From Candidatus Calditenuis fumarioli (GTDB taxonomy: Archaea > Thermoproteota > Nitrososphaeria_A > Caldarchaeales > Calditenuaceae): DNA of 64,000 nt. The notes below the pieces were generated by a model that saw only the letters and a program-made list of their open reading frames with translations, was not told where the DNA came from and did not search any database. The position numbers and the translations under genes were made by a program. The stretch covers positions 416,617 through 480,616 of the forward strand of contig JANVYR010000002.1 of NCBI GenBank assembly GCA_030059665.1, in the 5' to 3' direction. How positions within the stretch are numbered: the stretch's first letter is position 1; every line of letters starts with the position of its first letter. Below, in pieces: positions 45,163 through 53,114 of this stretch.

Positions 45163-45674
45163 ATAAGCGGGGGTCTACACTCATTGACCCACTCGTAGCT
45201 TCCAAGTACTTCCTGATCAACACGCTGATTAACGTGATTGCCTCAGCCCTAGTTGCAGCACCGGTCCTCGTAGCACCGCTCGCGCTACCGTTGAAACTCA
45301 CCGTCTGGCCCGGGACCTGGATGTTCGTGGCCTATGCAGTCTTCGTAGGGTTCGGGACCATTGGGGCCCTCTGCTGGTCAGTCATCTATTACCTGGCGAA
45401 GGTCGTGCTGGGAGTCAGCGCGCTTCGCAGGCGGCTGGTCGTCACGCACCTGCTGACGCACAACGCAGCAGCTTACGGTATAGGAGCGCTCATGGGATAT
45501 GCTGTCGGGTACGTGGGCGGAACGGCTGCGATGCTCGGGTTCGGCCAGGCGGTGATAACGGCATTAGTCAGCTGGGCCGTGATCCCCATAGGTCTCATGG
45601 TCTTCATAGGGCTTCTGTCGGCGCTGCTCGGCGTATTCGCGTTGGTGGACGGAGCAGGGAGGTCTGAGGGTTGA
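45159..45674 (+). CDS. Four-helix membrane protein, copy 3
   Basis: 171 residues with four transmembrane helices. Paralogue of the proteins at 44650 and 25384 (GALCWSVIYYLAK in helix 2). It is coupled to both neighbours by four-base overlaps. Pairs of such proteins could form one heteromeric complex with the NTF2-like protein outside. Confidence 0.72.
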   Translation: MNKRGSTLIDPLVASKYFLINTLINVIASALVAAPVLVAPLALPLKLTVWPGTWMFVAYAVFVGFGTIGALCWSVIYYLAKVVLGVSALRRRLVVTHLLTHNAAAYGIGALMGYAVGYVGGTAAMLGFGQAVITALVSWAVIPIGLMVFIGLLSALLGVFALVDGAGRSEG

Positions 45675-47131
45675 ACTTCAGGCTCAGCAGGAGGAGGTTC
45701 CTGACCGTCACTCTCTCCGCCGCTGCGACGGCGGCTCTTGGGATTTACTTCTTGACCAGCAACAGGAGCGGTAAGGGCTCCGAGAGGAGATCTGTTAGGG
45801 ACCTGCTCGCGTCGCTGGGCAGGAGCGACCTCAATCCGCGCTACCTGGCCTTCCTGGAATGGTTGGCGGAGGTCTCTCCCCCCATAGCGGGCTCGAGAAC
45901 TTACGTGGCCTTGATGGCGGAGAGCACAGGGCTCGCCCTTCAGAGGATAGAGCGGGACTTCTACTACGCCTCAGGCGTGGACTCCAAACTGGACGTTTCC
46001 CCTTATCCGGTCCACGTGACGAAGACCCTCTCCGCGCTGAGCGTTGGAACTGCAATCCACGACCTGGTGGCAGTCGAGTCCTTCGATCTGGCCCTTTACA
46101 GACCCTACCTGACCGAGGTGGGAGGCCTTCCTGAGAGGTACAAGGATTACACCTACGATGGGTTCAGACTCGACGATTTCATCGGACCCTCCCTCGAACT
46201 GGTATGCTACTACCCTCCAGTTGGACCCAGGGAGAACAGGGTGCCGGTCCTCCTTCCCCTCAGCGCACCCACCATGATCCGCTTCTACAGGGCAGACCTC
46301 TACGAGAGGCTCGGAAGACCTCCCGGGAGGACATGGGACGAGCACCTCGAGGACCTCAGGGACCTCCACAACCCGACAGGCGGGACCTTCGCGACGGCCA
46401 TGCAGTTGGGGAGCGATGTCGGTGCCGTGACCGAGTTCAACAACCTGGTGTTCAGCTACGGCGGCAGGCTCTTCGAGGTCGGTGAAAGGGAGGTCGTACC
46501 AGTCATGGACAGCTCCGAGGTGGTCGAGGCCCTAGAGGTGTACTCGCGGATGAGGCCCTTCGCCGACCCGGCCTCGATATCGTACGACTGGGACGCAGTC
46601 GCGAACGCGATGAGGAGGGGAAGGATAGCGACCGCCATCCTTTGGCAGGACTTCGCGTGGATGATGGACGACCCCGAGAGGTCGACGGTGGTAGGCAAGG
46701 TGAGATACCTGAGGAACCCCGCGGGCCCCTCGGGAAGCTTCCATCAGTTCGTCGGCGACGGTCTGGGACTCACCAGGAACTCCAGGAACCGACTGGCCGC
46801 CTGGCTATGGCTCCAGTGGGCTACGGAGGTCGGCACCAGGATCGAGCTGATGCTGGATAAAAGGTCGCTCTCCATCCCCGTCAGAAGATCCGCCTTCGAC
46901 GACGATTCCGTAAAGGCTAACATCGGACGGCGCGAATACGAGTCCGTTAAGGTGGTGAAGGAGGTGCTGGACTCGGGCGAGGTCGCCTACGTGCCTCCCA
47001 CGATCAAGGCTAACCAGGTGATGTTCGTTTTGGCGAGGCACATCCGTAGCGCTTGGGCTGGCAGAGACCCCAGAACTGTGGCGAAGGAAATGAAGGAGGA
47101 GGTCGAGGCCCTTGGGCCGTTCACTTACTAG
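45671..47131 (+). CDS. Tat-type extracellular solute-binding protein
   Basis: 486 residues. A twin-arginine signal (LSRRRFLTV, residues 5-13) with hydrophobic segment to about 30. The rest is a family 1 solute-binding (sugar-type, MalE-like) protein: RFYRADLYERLGRPPGRTWDEHLEDL, FNNLVFSYGG, a WQDFAWMMDDP segment and a C-terminal LARHIRSAW helix. TTG start overlaps the preceding stop. Export in folded form suggests it may load its ligand or cofactor before export. The importer at 35942-38714 lacks a binding protein and is a candidate partner. Confidence 0.85.
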   Translation: MNFRLSRRRFLTVTLSAAATAALGIYFLTSNRSGKGSERRSVRDLLASLGRSDLNPRYLAFLEWLAEVSPPIAGSRTYVALMAESTGLALQRIERDFYYASGVDSKLDVSPYPVHVTKTLSALSVGTAIHDLVAVESFDLALYRPYLTEVGGLPERYKDYTYDGFRLDDFIGPSLELVCYYPPVGPRENRVPVLLPLSAPTMIRFYRADLYERLGRPPGRTWDEHLEDLRDLHNPTGGTFATAMQLGSDVGAVTEFNNLVFSYGGRLFEVGEREVVPVMDSSEVVEALEVYSRMRPFADPASISYDWDAVANAMRRGRIATAILWQDFAWMMDDPERSTVVGKVRYLRNPAGPSGSFHQFVGDGLGLTRNSRNRLAAWLWLQWATEVGTRIELMLDKRSLSIPVRRSAFDDDSVKANIGRREYESVKVVKEVLDSGEVAYVPPTIKANQVMFVLARHIRSAWAGRDPRTVAKEMKEEVEALGPFTY

Positions 47132-47741
47132 ACTAACAGTCTTCCTTTTGGTCCCAGTCCTCGTCGCTGCAGGATCTAACGAGATAGTTAACACGGTTAA
47201 GATTCAACTGGTGGACGCCATAGGGAGGAGCGAGTACTCGCTCACCGTCGAGATGCCGGATGAGGTACGTAGGGGCTCCCCCATCAACCTGACCTTCACG
47301 CTGGTTCTGGAAAAGCTACCTCCGTTGAAGCACTATTCAGGCTACATATCCCTCACGTTCACGCTCATCTCGCCTGACGGCAGGACGCTCGCCAGGCGCA
47401 CCGTGACCACCAGGGATGATGCGTACAAGGTGGATTACGTCTATCCCGGCTACAGATGGGGGCCGTTCACGACGTCCATCATGCCAGATTATTCGATAGC
47501 CGCATCTGACTCAATAAGAGTCGTGGTGACGTTGGAGTCCGAGGAGTACGCGGAGGACCCACTCGGCATCCCAGTCATACCCACCAGACCGACCCCGGCC
47601 GTGGTGGAGATCGGCACCGTGAGGGTCTCAAGCGACCACTGGTCCTACGTGACTCCACTGCTGCTCCTTTCAGTGGCGTTGCTCCTCGTATCTTGGACGG
47701 CTTTCCTTCTAAGGAGGAGATACAGGAAACTTCGCGCGTGA
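47112..47741 (+). CDS. Exported beta-sandwich membrane protein
   Basis: 209 residues: signal peptide (about 5-22), an extracellular beta-rich domain of about 150 residues with alternating hydrophobic strands (SPINLTFTLVLEKL, YISLTFTLISPDG) and a C-terminal helix with RRRYRK tail. TTG start lies within the last codons of the solute-binding gene. It closes the operon. No copper ligands or cysteines are present. Unknown role, probably a structural subunit. Its last 97 bases overlap the convergent MFS gene. Confidence 0.65.
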   Translation: MGRSLTRLTVFLLVPVLVAAGSNEIVNTVKIQLVDAIGRSEYSLTVEMPDEVRRGSPINLTFTLVLEKLPPLKHYSGYISLTFTLISPDGRTLARRTVTTRDDAYKVDYVYPGYRWGPFTTSIMPDYSIAASDSIRVVVTLESEEYAEDPLGIPVIPTRPTPAVVEIGTVRVSSDHWSYVTPLLLLSVALLLVSWTAFLLRRRYRKLRA

Positions 47742-49204
47742 TGGACCTCATAGTAGAGGGCAAACGCCGCAGCGGTTAACGACAGTCCGGATCCGATGAG
47801 GAAGAACGTGTCCATCCCCTTAACGAACGATGAGATGTCTATCTCACCTCCAAGCAGGAACTTCTCGTATCCTATACTCAGATCCATCACCATCGAAGCG
47901 AACACCAGGCTGAGGGTCTGCCCGATGTGTCTCATGAAGCCCAGGAGACCGTTGACCTGTGCCCTCACCTCAGGTTGCACGGACTCGAGTGCAGTGTTAG
48001 TGTTGGGTGCAGCGAACGTGCCTATCCCCATTCCGAGGAGCACCAATGAGACGGCTATGAACAGAATGGACGTATCAGCCGATCCGAAGGACAGCATCAG
48101 AAGCGATGTTCCGCTGACGAACAGCCCAAAGGTCATGACCTGAACGTGTCCGTACCTGTCGGATATCAGTCCGCCCAGAGGGGAGATCACGAGCACCGTG
48201 AGCGGAAGGACTGCGATGGTCATCCCTGTCTCGATGGGGTCCATCCCCTTGACAACGGTCAGGTAGAAGCTCAGAAGCACCCATGTGGCGTGATGGGCCG
48301 TGTAAAGCAACAGGATCGAGACGCATGCGGATCGCAACCTGGTGTTGACCTTCAACAGCCTCAGGGGGATGACCTGATCGCTCTCACTCTTCCACTCGCT
48401 GAGGAGCGTCAGAGTCGTGAGGGCGGCACCCGCCAGCACGGGCACCCATGCGGGGAAGCTGACGTAGAAAAAGGGACGCGTGTAGAGACCGAAGAACCTG
48501 ACCTCCTCCAGTAACAGCTCGATGGTGCCCTTGGTCATCGTCCACATGCTCACGCCGCCTATGAGCGCGAGCAGCCCGAAAAAGAGGAGGACTGCCCTGA
48601 ACCAGTTCAAGCGCCCCGATGAACGAACGGGCCTGTTGCTCCTCGGGACCAGTACGACCGTGAGCGTTGCCGATGCCACGCATATCGGGATGTTCACAAA
48701 GAACACGTCCCGCCAGCCCACCACGCTCGTCAGGGTCAGGATGACGCCCCCTAGAAGAGGACCCATGAGGAGGGCGAAGTAGAGGACTGCTATGTGGACG
48801 CCCATCGCCAGACCCCTGCCTTCCCCGAACAGATCGGAGATCAGCGCCCTGCTGTTGGCCAGCACGAAGGCCGCCCCCACCCCTTGTACCAACCTCGCGA
48901 ACAGCAGCTCGTAAATGGTCTGGGAGCTGCCCGAGAGGAACGCTCCCAAGGCGAAGACGAGCAGCCCGAACGCGAAGAACTCCCGCCTTCCTAACCTGTC
49001 CGACAACGCCCCGAAGGTGGGCATGAAGACCGAGATCACCAGCAGGTAGATTATCGGAACCCACGTGGCTACGGTTATGTGGGCGTGGAGGTCCCTGCTG
49101 AGGGCAGGCAGTATAGCTGCCACAAGACCGGTGTCCAGCGGTGGCGGCAGGGTGCCGAGATTAACCGCCGTCGCCGCCAGCCACCTTCTGACCTCTCCTC
49201 GCAA
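47645..49204 (-). CDS. MFS drug/solute exporter, DHA2 type
   Basis: 519 residues with about 14 predicted transmembrane helices. Motif A between helices 2 and 3 reads GALSDRLGRREF, and LVQGVGAAFVLANSRALISD follows, as in the 14-helix DHA2 (EmrB-like) family of H+-driven exporters. A second GGLISDRYG motif marks the second half. The TTG start lies 44 bases inside the preceding quinoprotein gene F, so they form one transcript. The C-terminal end, overlapping the gene at 47112, is a loosely conserved tail. It may export a product or a chelator; no sequence signal says which. Confidence 0.85.
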   Translation of the reverse strand: MRGEVRRWLAATAVNLGTLPPPLDTGLVAAILPALSRDLHAHITVATWVPIIYLLVISVFMPTFGALSDRLGRREFFAFGLLVFALGAFLSGSSQTIYELLFARLVQGVGAAFVLANSRALISDLFGEGRGLAMGVHIAVLYFALLMGPLLGGVILTLTSVVGWRDVFFVNIPICVASATLTVVLVPRSNRPVRSSGRLNWFRAVLLFFGLLALIGGVSMWTMTKGTIELLLEEVRFFGLYTRPFFYVSFPAWVPVLAGAALTTLTLLSEWKSESDQVIPLRLLKVNTRLRSACVSILLLYTAHHATWVLLSFYLTVVKGMDPIETGMTIAVLPLTVLVISPLGGLISDRYGHVQVMTFGLFVSGTSLLMLSFGSADTSILFIAVSLVLLGMGIGTFAAPNTNTALESVQPEVRAQVNGLLGFMRHIGQTLSLVFASMVMDLSIGYEKFLLGGEIDISSFVKGMDTFFLIGSGLSLTAAAFALYYEVHHARSFLYLLLRRKAVQDTRSNATERSSSGVT

Positions 49205-51077
49205 GCCTCCTGCCTCCGAGCCTCAGAAGCGCGATGAACCCCAACACTATAACCCCTGCACCCACCACCAATAGCAGGAGCTCAGAGGAGCTGAGCCCGA
49301 ATGGCCCGGGGGTCGCAACAGGCCCCACCAGCTTGAAGGCAGCAACGACGCCGGGCGTGTAGGTGCCCGCGAACTCACCCCCTCCCGAGGGTACTACCAG
49401 CACGGGTTCGCCCGATGCGTCGGTGCCGATGCTCACACCCGATGATCCGAGCCCTCCCAGCGAGATCCTCCTCAGGAGCCTTCCCGTCTCCTCGTCGAGC
49501 ATGTACAGGATGCCTGCCCTGTCAACCGCGTAGACGACGCCCCCGCTCACGACCACAGAAGCCGCCTGATACCTGTTCGGCATCTCGAACTTCCACTTTA
49601 TCGTCCTGGTCCTGAGGTCGACGGCGTACAGCGTGGAGTTTTGGGGTATCGTCGGATCGGGGAGGCTGATGTAACCGTCTATTATCTGCCCCTTGTAGAA
49701 GACCTTTCCCTTGACTATTCTGTGGCAGGCCCTCTGGGAGGCGACGAAGAGGACACCGTCGTGATAGGCGGGCGGTTCCTCGACCCCGCCTTGAGCTCCG
49801 GGGCAGTACGTCTTGCCAGCCAGGACCTCAGTGGAGAGGCCCATGTCGGCTCCGTTCCCCATGTTCACGTTGTGGACGTTCATCTCGCGCCATCCCACCT
49901 TAATCGGCTCGTACACGGGCTCGCCTGTCCGCGCGTCCAGGACGTAGATGTAGTCCGCCTTAGACGCGGCTATGACGACCTTCCTCTTGGCCCCGCCAAC
50001 CTCAAGCTCAGCGAGGATGACGCTCCACCCGGGCTCCAGGGGGACGAGGGCGTGCGGCATGACCTGATAGTACCATTTCAGGTCACCGGTCTTCGCATCT
50101 ATTGCAACGATGGACATGGTATACAGGTTTGGACCTGGACGAAGCGAGGCGTCGTAGTAGGGAGATGGCTGTCCAACAGAAGCGTATAGCGTCCCCTCCT
50201 CCTGGTCGATGGCTATCAGGCCCCATAACGCCCCACCGCCTATGAGGTCTGTCGTTCCCCAATCACCGGGGAAAGGTCTGATGTTGCCCCTAGTCTTTCC
50301 CTCGAAGAGTCTCCCGTCCCTCTCGACCACGTACTTCGCAGACCAGTCAGGGTCCCCTCCTACCGGTGGAACGGTGTACCAACGCCATACCAGCTTCATG
50401 TCCCGGAGATCGTATGCTGCGAGGAAGCCCCTCCCGCCGAAGCCCGCTGTGGAAGCCCTCACTATCAGAAGGTTATCGTAGACGATTGGTGCCTGCTCTC
50501 CCCAGTAGTAACCGGTGTTCCCTGGGATGTCGCACACAACCTCCCCTGGAACGCGCCTCAGCAACCTCCCTGTCAGCGCATCTAGCACGTGGATCGAGCA
50601 GTCCGATGCCATCATCAGTATCGTGTTGTTGTGGTACCAGATGCTCTTCTGGTTCGCGACGTACGCCCAGTAGGGCTTACCCGTGAACTCGCTCATGTTT
50701 ACCTGATATGACCAGATGGGTGTTCCGGTGTCGGCCCTCAGCGCGATCACTCTATTGTATGGTGTGGCGAAGTAGACGATGCCGTTCACTATCAGCGGCG
50801 TGGTCTCGATGCCCTGGAGAGGTGCCAACGAAGGTATCCTGAAGGGGTTCTCAGGCACCTGATATAGCCAGACCAGCGCGAGCCTCCCTACGTTCTCCCG
50901 GTTTATGAGGTTCTGGGGACTGTAATTGGTGTTGCGGAGGTCGTACGCCGGATACTGCCAATTATAGGTCTGCTGAGCTGAACCGGTCGTTAGAGGAGCC
51001 CACGTCGCTAAGAGGATCAGTGTTAGGAACGCCGTTCCGATGAGGAGCCTGAGAGCGCCGGAAACGGAGGGGCGCAT
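49161..51077 (-). CDS. PQQ dehydrogenase-like propeller F, active site lost
   Basis: 638 residues from ATG 51077 (the frame continues to 51122), with signal peptide, propeller and a C-terminal helix with basic tail. Docking motifs are kept (ALRADTGTPIW, AIDAKTGDLKW). The active-site strip is MPHALVPLEPGW: by alignment the catalytic Asp is Pro and the lanthanide-type Asp is Glu; the Lys region (ASKADY) survives. The ligand loop is VGQPSPYY. Several Cys residues (ASDCS, VVCDIPG, KTYCPGAQGG, RACHRIV) may form disulfides. It resembles propeller A more than C in its loops (GGDPDWSAKYVVERDGR). Probably a non-catalytic binding or assembly protein. Confidence 0.82.
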   Translation of the reverse strand: MRPSVSGALRLLIGTAFLTLILLATWAPLTTGSAQQTYNWQYPAYDLRNTNYSPQNLINRENVGRLALVWLYQVPENPFRIPSLAPLQGIETTPLIVNGIVYFATPYNRVIALRADTGTPIWSYQVNMSEFTGKPYWAYVANQKSIWYHNNTILMMASDCSIHVLDALTGRLLRRVPGEVVCDIPGNTGYYWGEQAPIVYDNLLIVRASTAGFGGRGFLAAYDLRDMKLVWRWYTVPPVGGDPDWSAKYVVERDGRLFEGKTRGNIRPFPGDWGTTDLIGGGALWGLIAIDQEEGTLYASVGQPSPYYDASLRPGPNLYTMSIVAIDAKTGDLKWYYQVMPHALVPLEPGWSVILAELEVGGAKRKVVIAASKADYIYVLDARTGEPVYEPIKVGWREMNVHNVNMGNGADMGLSTEVLAGKTYCPGAQGGVEEPPAYHDGVLFVASQRACHRIVKGKVFYKGQIIDGYISLPDPTIPQNSTLYAVDLRTRTIKWKFEMPNRYQAASVVVSGGVVYAVDRAGILYMLDEETGRLLRRISLGGLGSSGVSIGTDASGEPVLVVPSGGGEFAGTYTPGVVAAFKLVGPVATPGPFGLSSSELLLLVVGAGVIVLGFIALLRLGGRRLARRGQKVAGGDGG

Positions 51078-51190
51078 CACCTCAGTCGGATCGGTAAGCG
51101 CTCTATTAGCGCTTCGCTCCAACCGTCATGCCGTCCAAATTTGGACTACAGGGGAATGCTTATCAAGACCTCTCATGGTAGTGATGCAGG

Positions 51191-51661
51191 ATGAGGGCCA
51201 CCACATCCCTCCTCATGGTATCGATCGTTTCGGCAGCGGTCGTCATGCTCTACGCGTTGCAACCGTTTTTGGGGACGGGAACCAAGGCTGGAGAAGTCAC
51301 GGCCGCAGATGCCTCGTCGTTGTATGAGAGGTTGTCCGGGAAGTCGCCCAACGAGGTCTTCGAGGCGATTGACAAGTTATCTGATGCGGAGTTCAACGCG
51401 TTGCTCAACTCCATTAAACCGAGGTTTGCCACCGCACCACCTTTCAGGTGTACGCCAGATATGAGCGCTAGGCTGTGCGCACTCCTGCAGAGGAGCAGCG
51501 CCAACGGGCAGAGAGAGCCATGGGAGTTCTGCTTCAACGAGCCCTTCGACGCCGGATGCCCAGCCGCCACCTACTGCGACATTTACACCGGAAGGTGCCA
51601 GAGCTCTCAAGGACCCTGCTTCCTGGACCAGGCGAGACAGGCCTTCGAGCGCGGCGGGTAA
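51191..51661 (+). CDS. Secreted cysteine-rich protein
   Basis: 156 residues with N-terminal signal/anchor (about 4-25). The C-terminal half holds seven cysteines (RCTPD, RLCALL, EFCFNE, AGCPAATYCDIYTGRC, GPCF) suited to disulfides or metal binding. It precedes the CuA-like gene by five bases, so it may be a copper chaperone or a partner of that protein. No family is recognised. Confidence 0.62.
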   Translation: MRATTSLLMVSIVSAAVVMLYALQPFLGTGTKAGEVTAADASSLYERLSGKSPNEVFEAIDKLSDAEFNALLNSIKPRFATAPPFRCTPDMSARLCALLQRSSANGQREPWEFCFNEPFDAGCPAATYCDIYTGRCQSSQGPCFLDQARQAFERGG

Positions 51662-51666
51662 CTGCC

Positions 51667-52284
51667 TTGGAGCGGTACAGGCTAGCAGCGCTCGGAGCGT
51701 TGGCTATATTGATCGTTGTGTCGGCCCTGCTCTCTGCGGACTTCAGTCCCTACAAACTTAGACCGGTAAAGACGTTTTACGTCGTTGCGTATAAGTGGGG
51801 ATACGTCTTCTACGATTCGCAGTTCAACGAGATACCTTACATGGCCGTGAACAGGGGCGATGAGGTGGAGATTTACCTCATACCGGCGTCCCAGATAATC
51901 AGAGACCCGATACTCTCTGTCAGGATGAACGCCTACGTCGAGTACGAGAACAGGACTCGGTGGAGTGGCATCGGCCCACTTCCTCCGAACGACCCCAGGA
52001 TAACTGAGGAGATAGTAGCGAGCCACGACCTGCCCGATCACTCGATGTTCATAGAAGGGTACAACGTAGTCGTCATCACATGCGATGAGTGCGCGAAATC
52101 CAGGGAGGGCGAGACACATAAGGTCAGGTACAGCATAAGGCAGGTTCTGGAGGAGGCAAGGGCATCGGTCGGATACGTGAGGTTCGTGGCTGATAAACAG
52201 GGGAGCTTCGACGTTTACTGCACGATTTACTGTGGTTTCGGGCATCAGTACCAGAGGGTGAGGGGGGCTTTCGTGGTTAAATGA
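51667..52284 (+). CDS. CuA/COX2-like membrane-anchored copper protein
   Basis: 205 residues: an N-terminal helix (about 6-25) and a cupredoxin domain like subunit II of heme-copper oxidases or the CuA domain of nitrous oxide reductase. FYVVAYKWGYVFY matches the first strand. The CuA loop reads CTIYCGFGHQYQ: both Cys and the His are in place with C-x3-C-x3-H spacing, and the position of the usual Met is Gln. The upstream His is probably in DLPDHSM. It should take electrons from cupredoxins. The TTG start lies five bases after the cysteine-rich gene; the longer upstream frame overlaps that gene and is rejected. No oxidase subunit I is in the window. Confidence 0.78.
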   Translation: MERYRLAALGALAILIVVSALLSADFSPYKLRPVKTFYVVAYKWGYVFYDSQFNEIPYMAVNRGDEVEIYLIPASQIIRDPILSVRMNAYVEYENRTRWSGIGPLPPNDPRITEEIVASHDLPDHSMFIEGYNVVVITCDECAKSREGETHKVRYSIRQVLEEARASVGYVRFVADKQGSFDVYCTIYCGFGHQYQRVRGAFVVK

Positions 52285-53114
52285 GGAGCGGGTCAGTAAC
52301 TGCACGTTGGAAGTTCAGCTCCGCATTGCTGTGGGCGATCTCGACTTTCGTCGGGTCATTCGCGATATCCCTCTTCGTCGACGACCTTGCAATGAGCCTG
52401 AGGATCTGGCTTGACAACAGGATTGGCTCTCCGGGCCTCAGCATCCTAGCGTACAACTCGGTTCACTACCTGCTCTTTCAGCTGGCGGTGATACTGCTGC
52501 TCATTGGGGTCACTGGCGGTACTAGGAAGACCGCTGGCAGAGCATTGATCTTGCTCTTCGCGATAACCGCTGGGAAGCTAGCTGGGAGGTCGTTCTCGGA
52601 GCTTTCCCCCACGCTTTCGCAAGCGGCGTTCTCCATAGTCGTATCGACGGCGCTGAGCGCTTCAACTATAGTTCTGTCGGAAGACCTTCTTGGTGACGGT
52701 GAGGGCCGGAAGTCGGACCCGCCGTACTTCCTCTGGACCGCAACCTTCGTGGCTGTGACCTTCTGGTTCGCTGCTTTTCCCTTGGTAGACAGGTTCGGTA
52801 ACCCTGACATCTCCAACGCCACAAGGATAGGCATGGTTTTGACGCTAGCAGCTCTCGGCTACCTGGGAACGAGGGGGGTTAAGATCAGATGGACGCTACT
52901 GCCCCTGGGGACTATGACCGCTTATTTGACCGTGGCGCTCCTCGTGTCGAGCCTCCTCGCTGACGTCTTAACAGGTACGAGAACGCTGGCGTCGCTGCCC
53001 CCAGTGGAGCTGATCCTATACGCGGCCTCCAGGGCCCCTTTGGCCTTCTACCTCTCGATGATCGGTGTAGCTGGGAACTTCGTCAGGCGACTACTCGCGT
53101 CACGACCTGATTAG
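52281..53114 (+). CDS. Eight-helix membrane protein, unknown
   Basis: 277 residues with about eight predicted transmembrane helices. Its ATG overlaps the CuA-like stop (ATGA). The topology and context suggest a membrane partner of the CuA-like protein, but it does not show the six paired histidines of oxidase subunit I, so it is not a classic oxidase core. The end overlaps the convergent oxidoreductase gene by 15 bases. Confidence 0.65.
   Translation: MRSGSVTARWKFSSALLWAISTFVGSFAISLFVDDLAMSLRIWLDNRIGSPGLSILAYNSVHYLLFQLAVILLLIGVTGGTRKTAGRALILLFAITAGKLAGRSFSELSPTLSQAAFSIVVSTALSASTIVLSEDLLGDGEGRKSDPPYFLWTATFVAVTFWFAAFPLVDRFGNPDISNATRIGMVLTLAALGYLGTRGVKIRWTLLPLGTMTAYLTVALLVSSLLADVLTGTRTLASLPPVELILYAASRAPLAFYLSMIGVAGNFVRRLLASRPD

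Noticed and set aside
51475..51666. Longer N-terminus for the CuA-like protein
   Set aside because: It overlaps the cysteine-rich gene in another frame and would put about 64 charged residues before the signal anchor.
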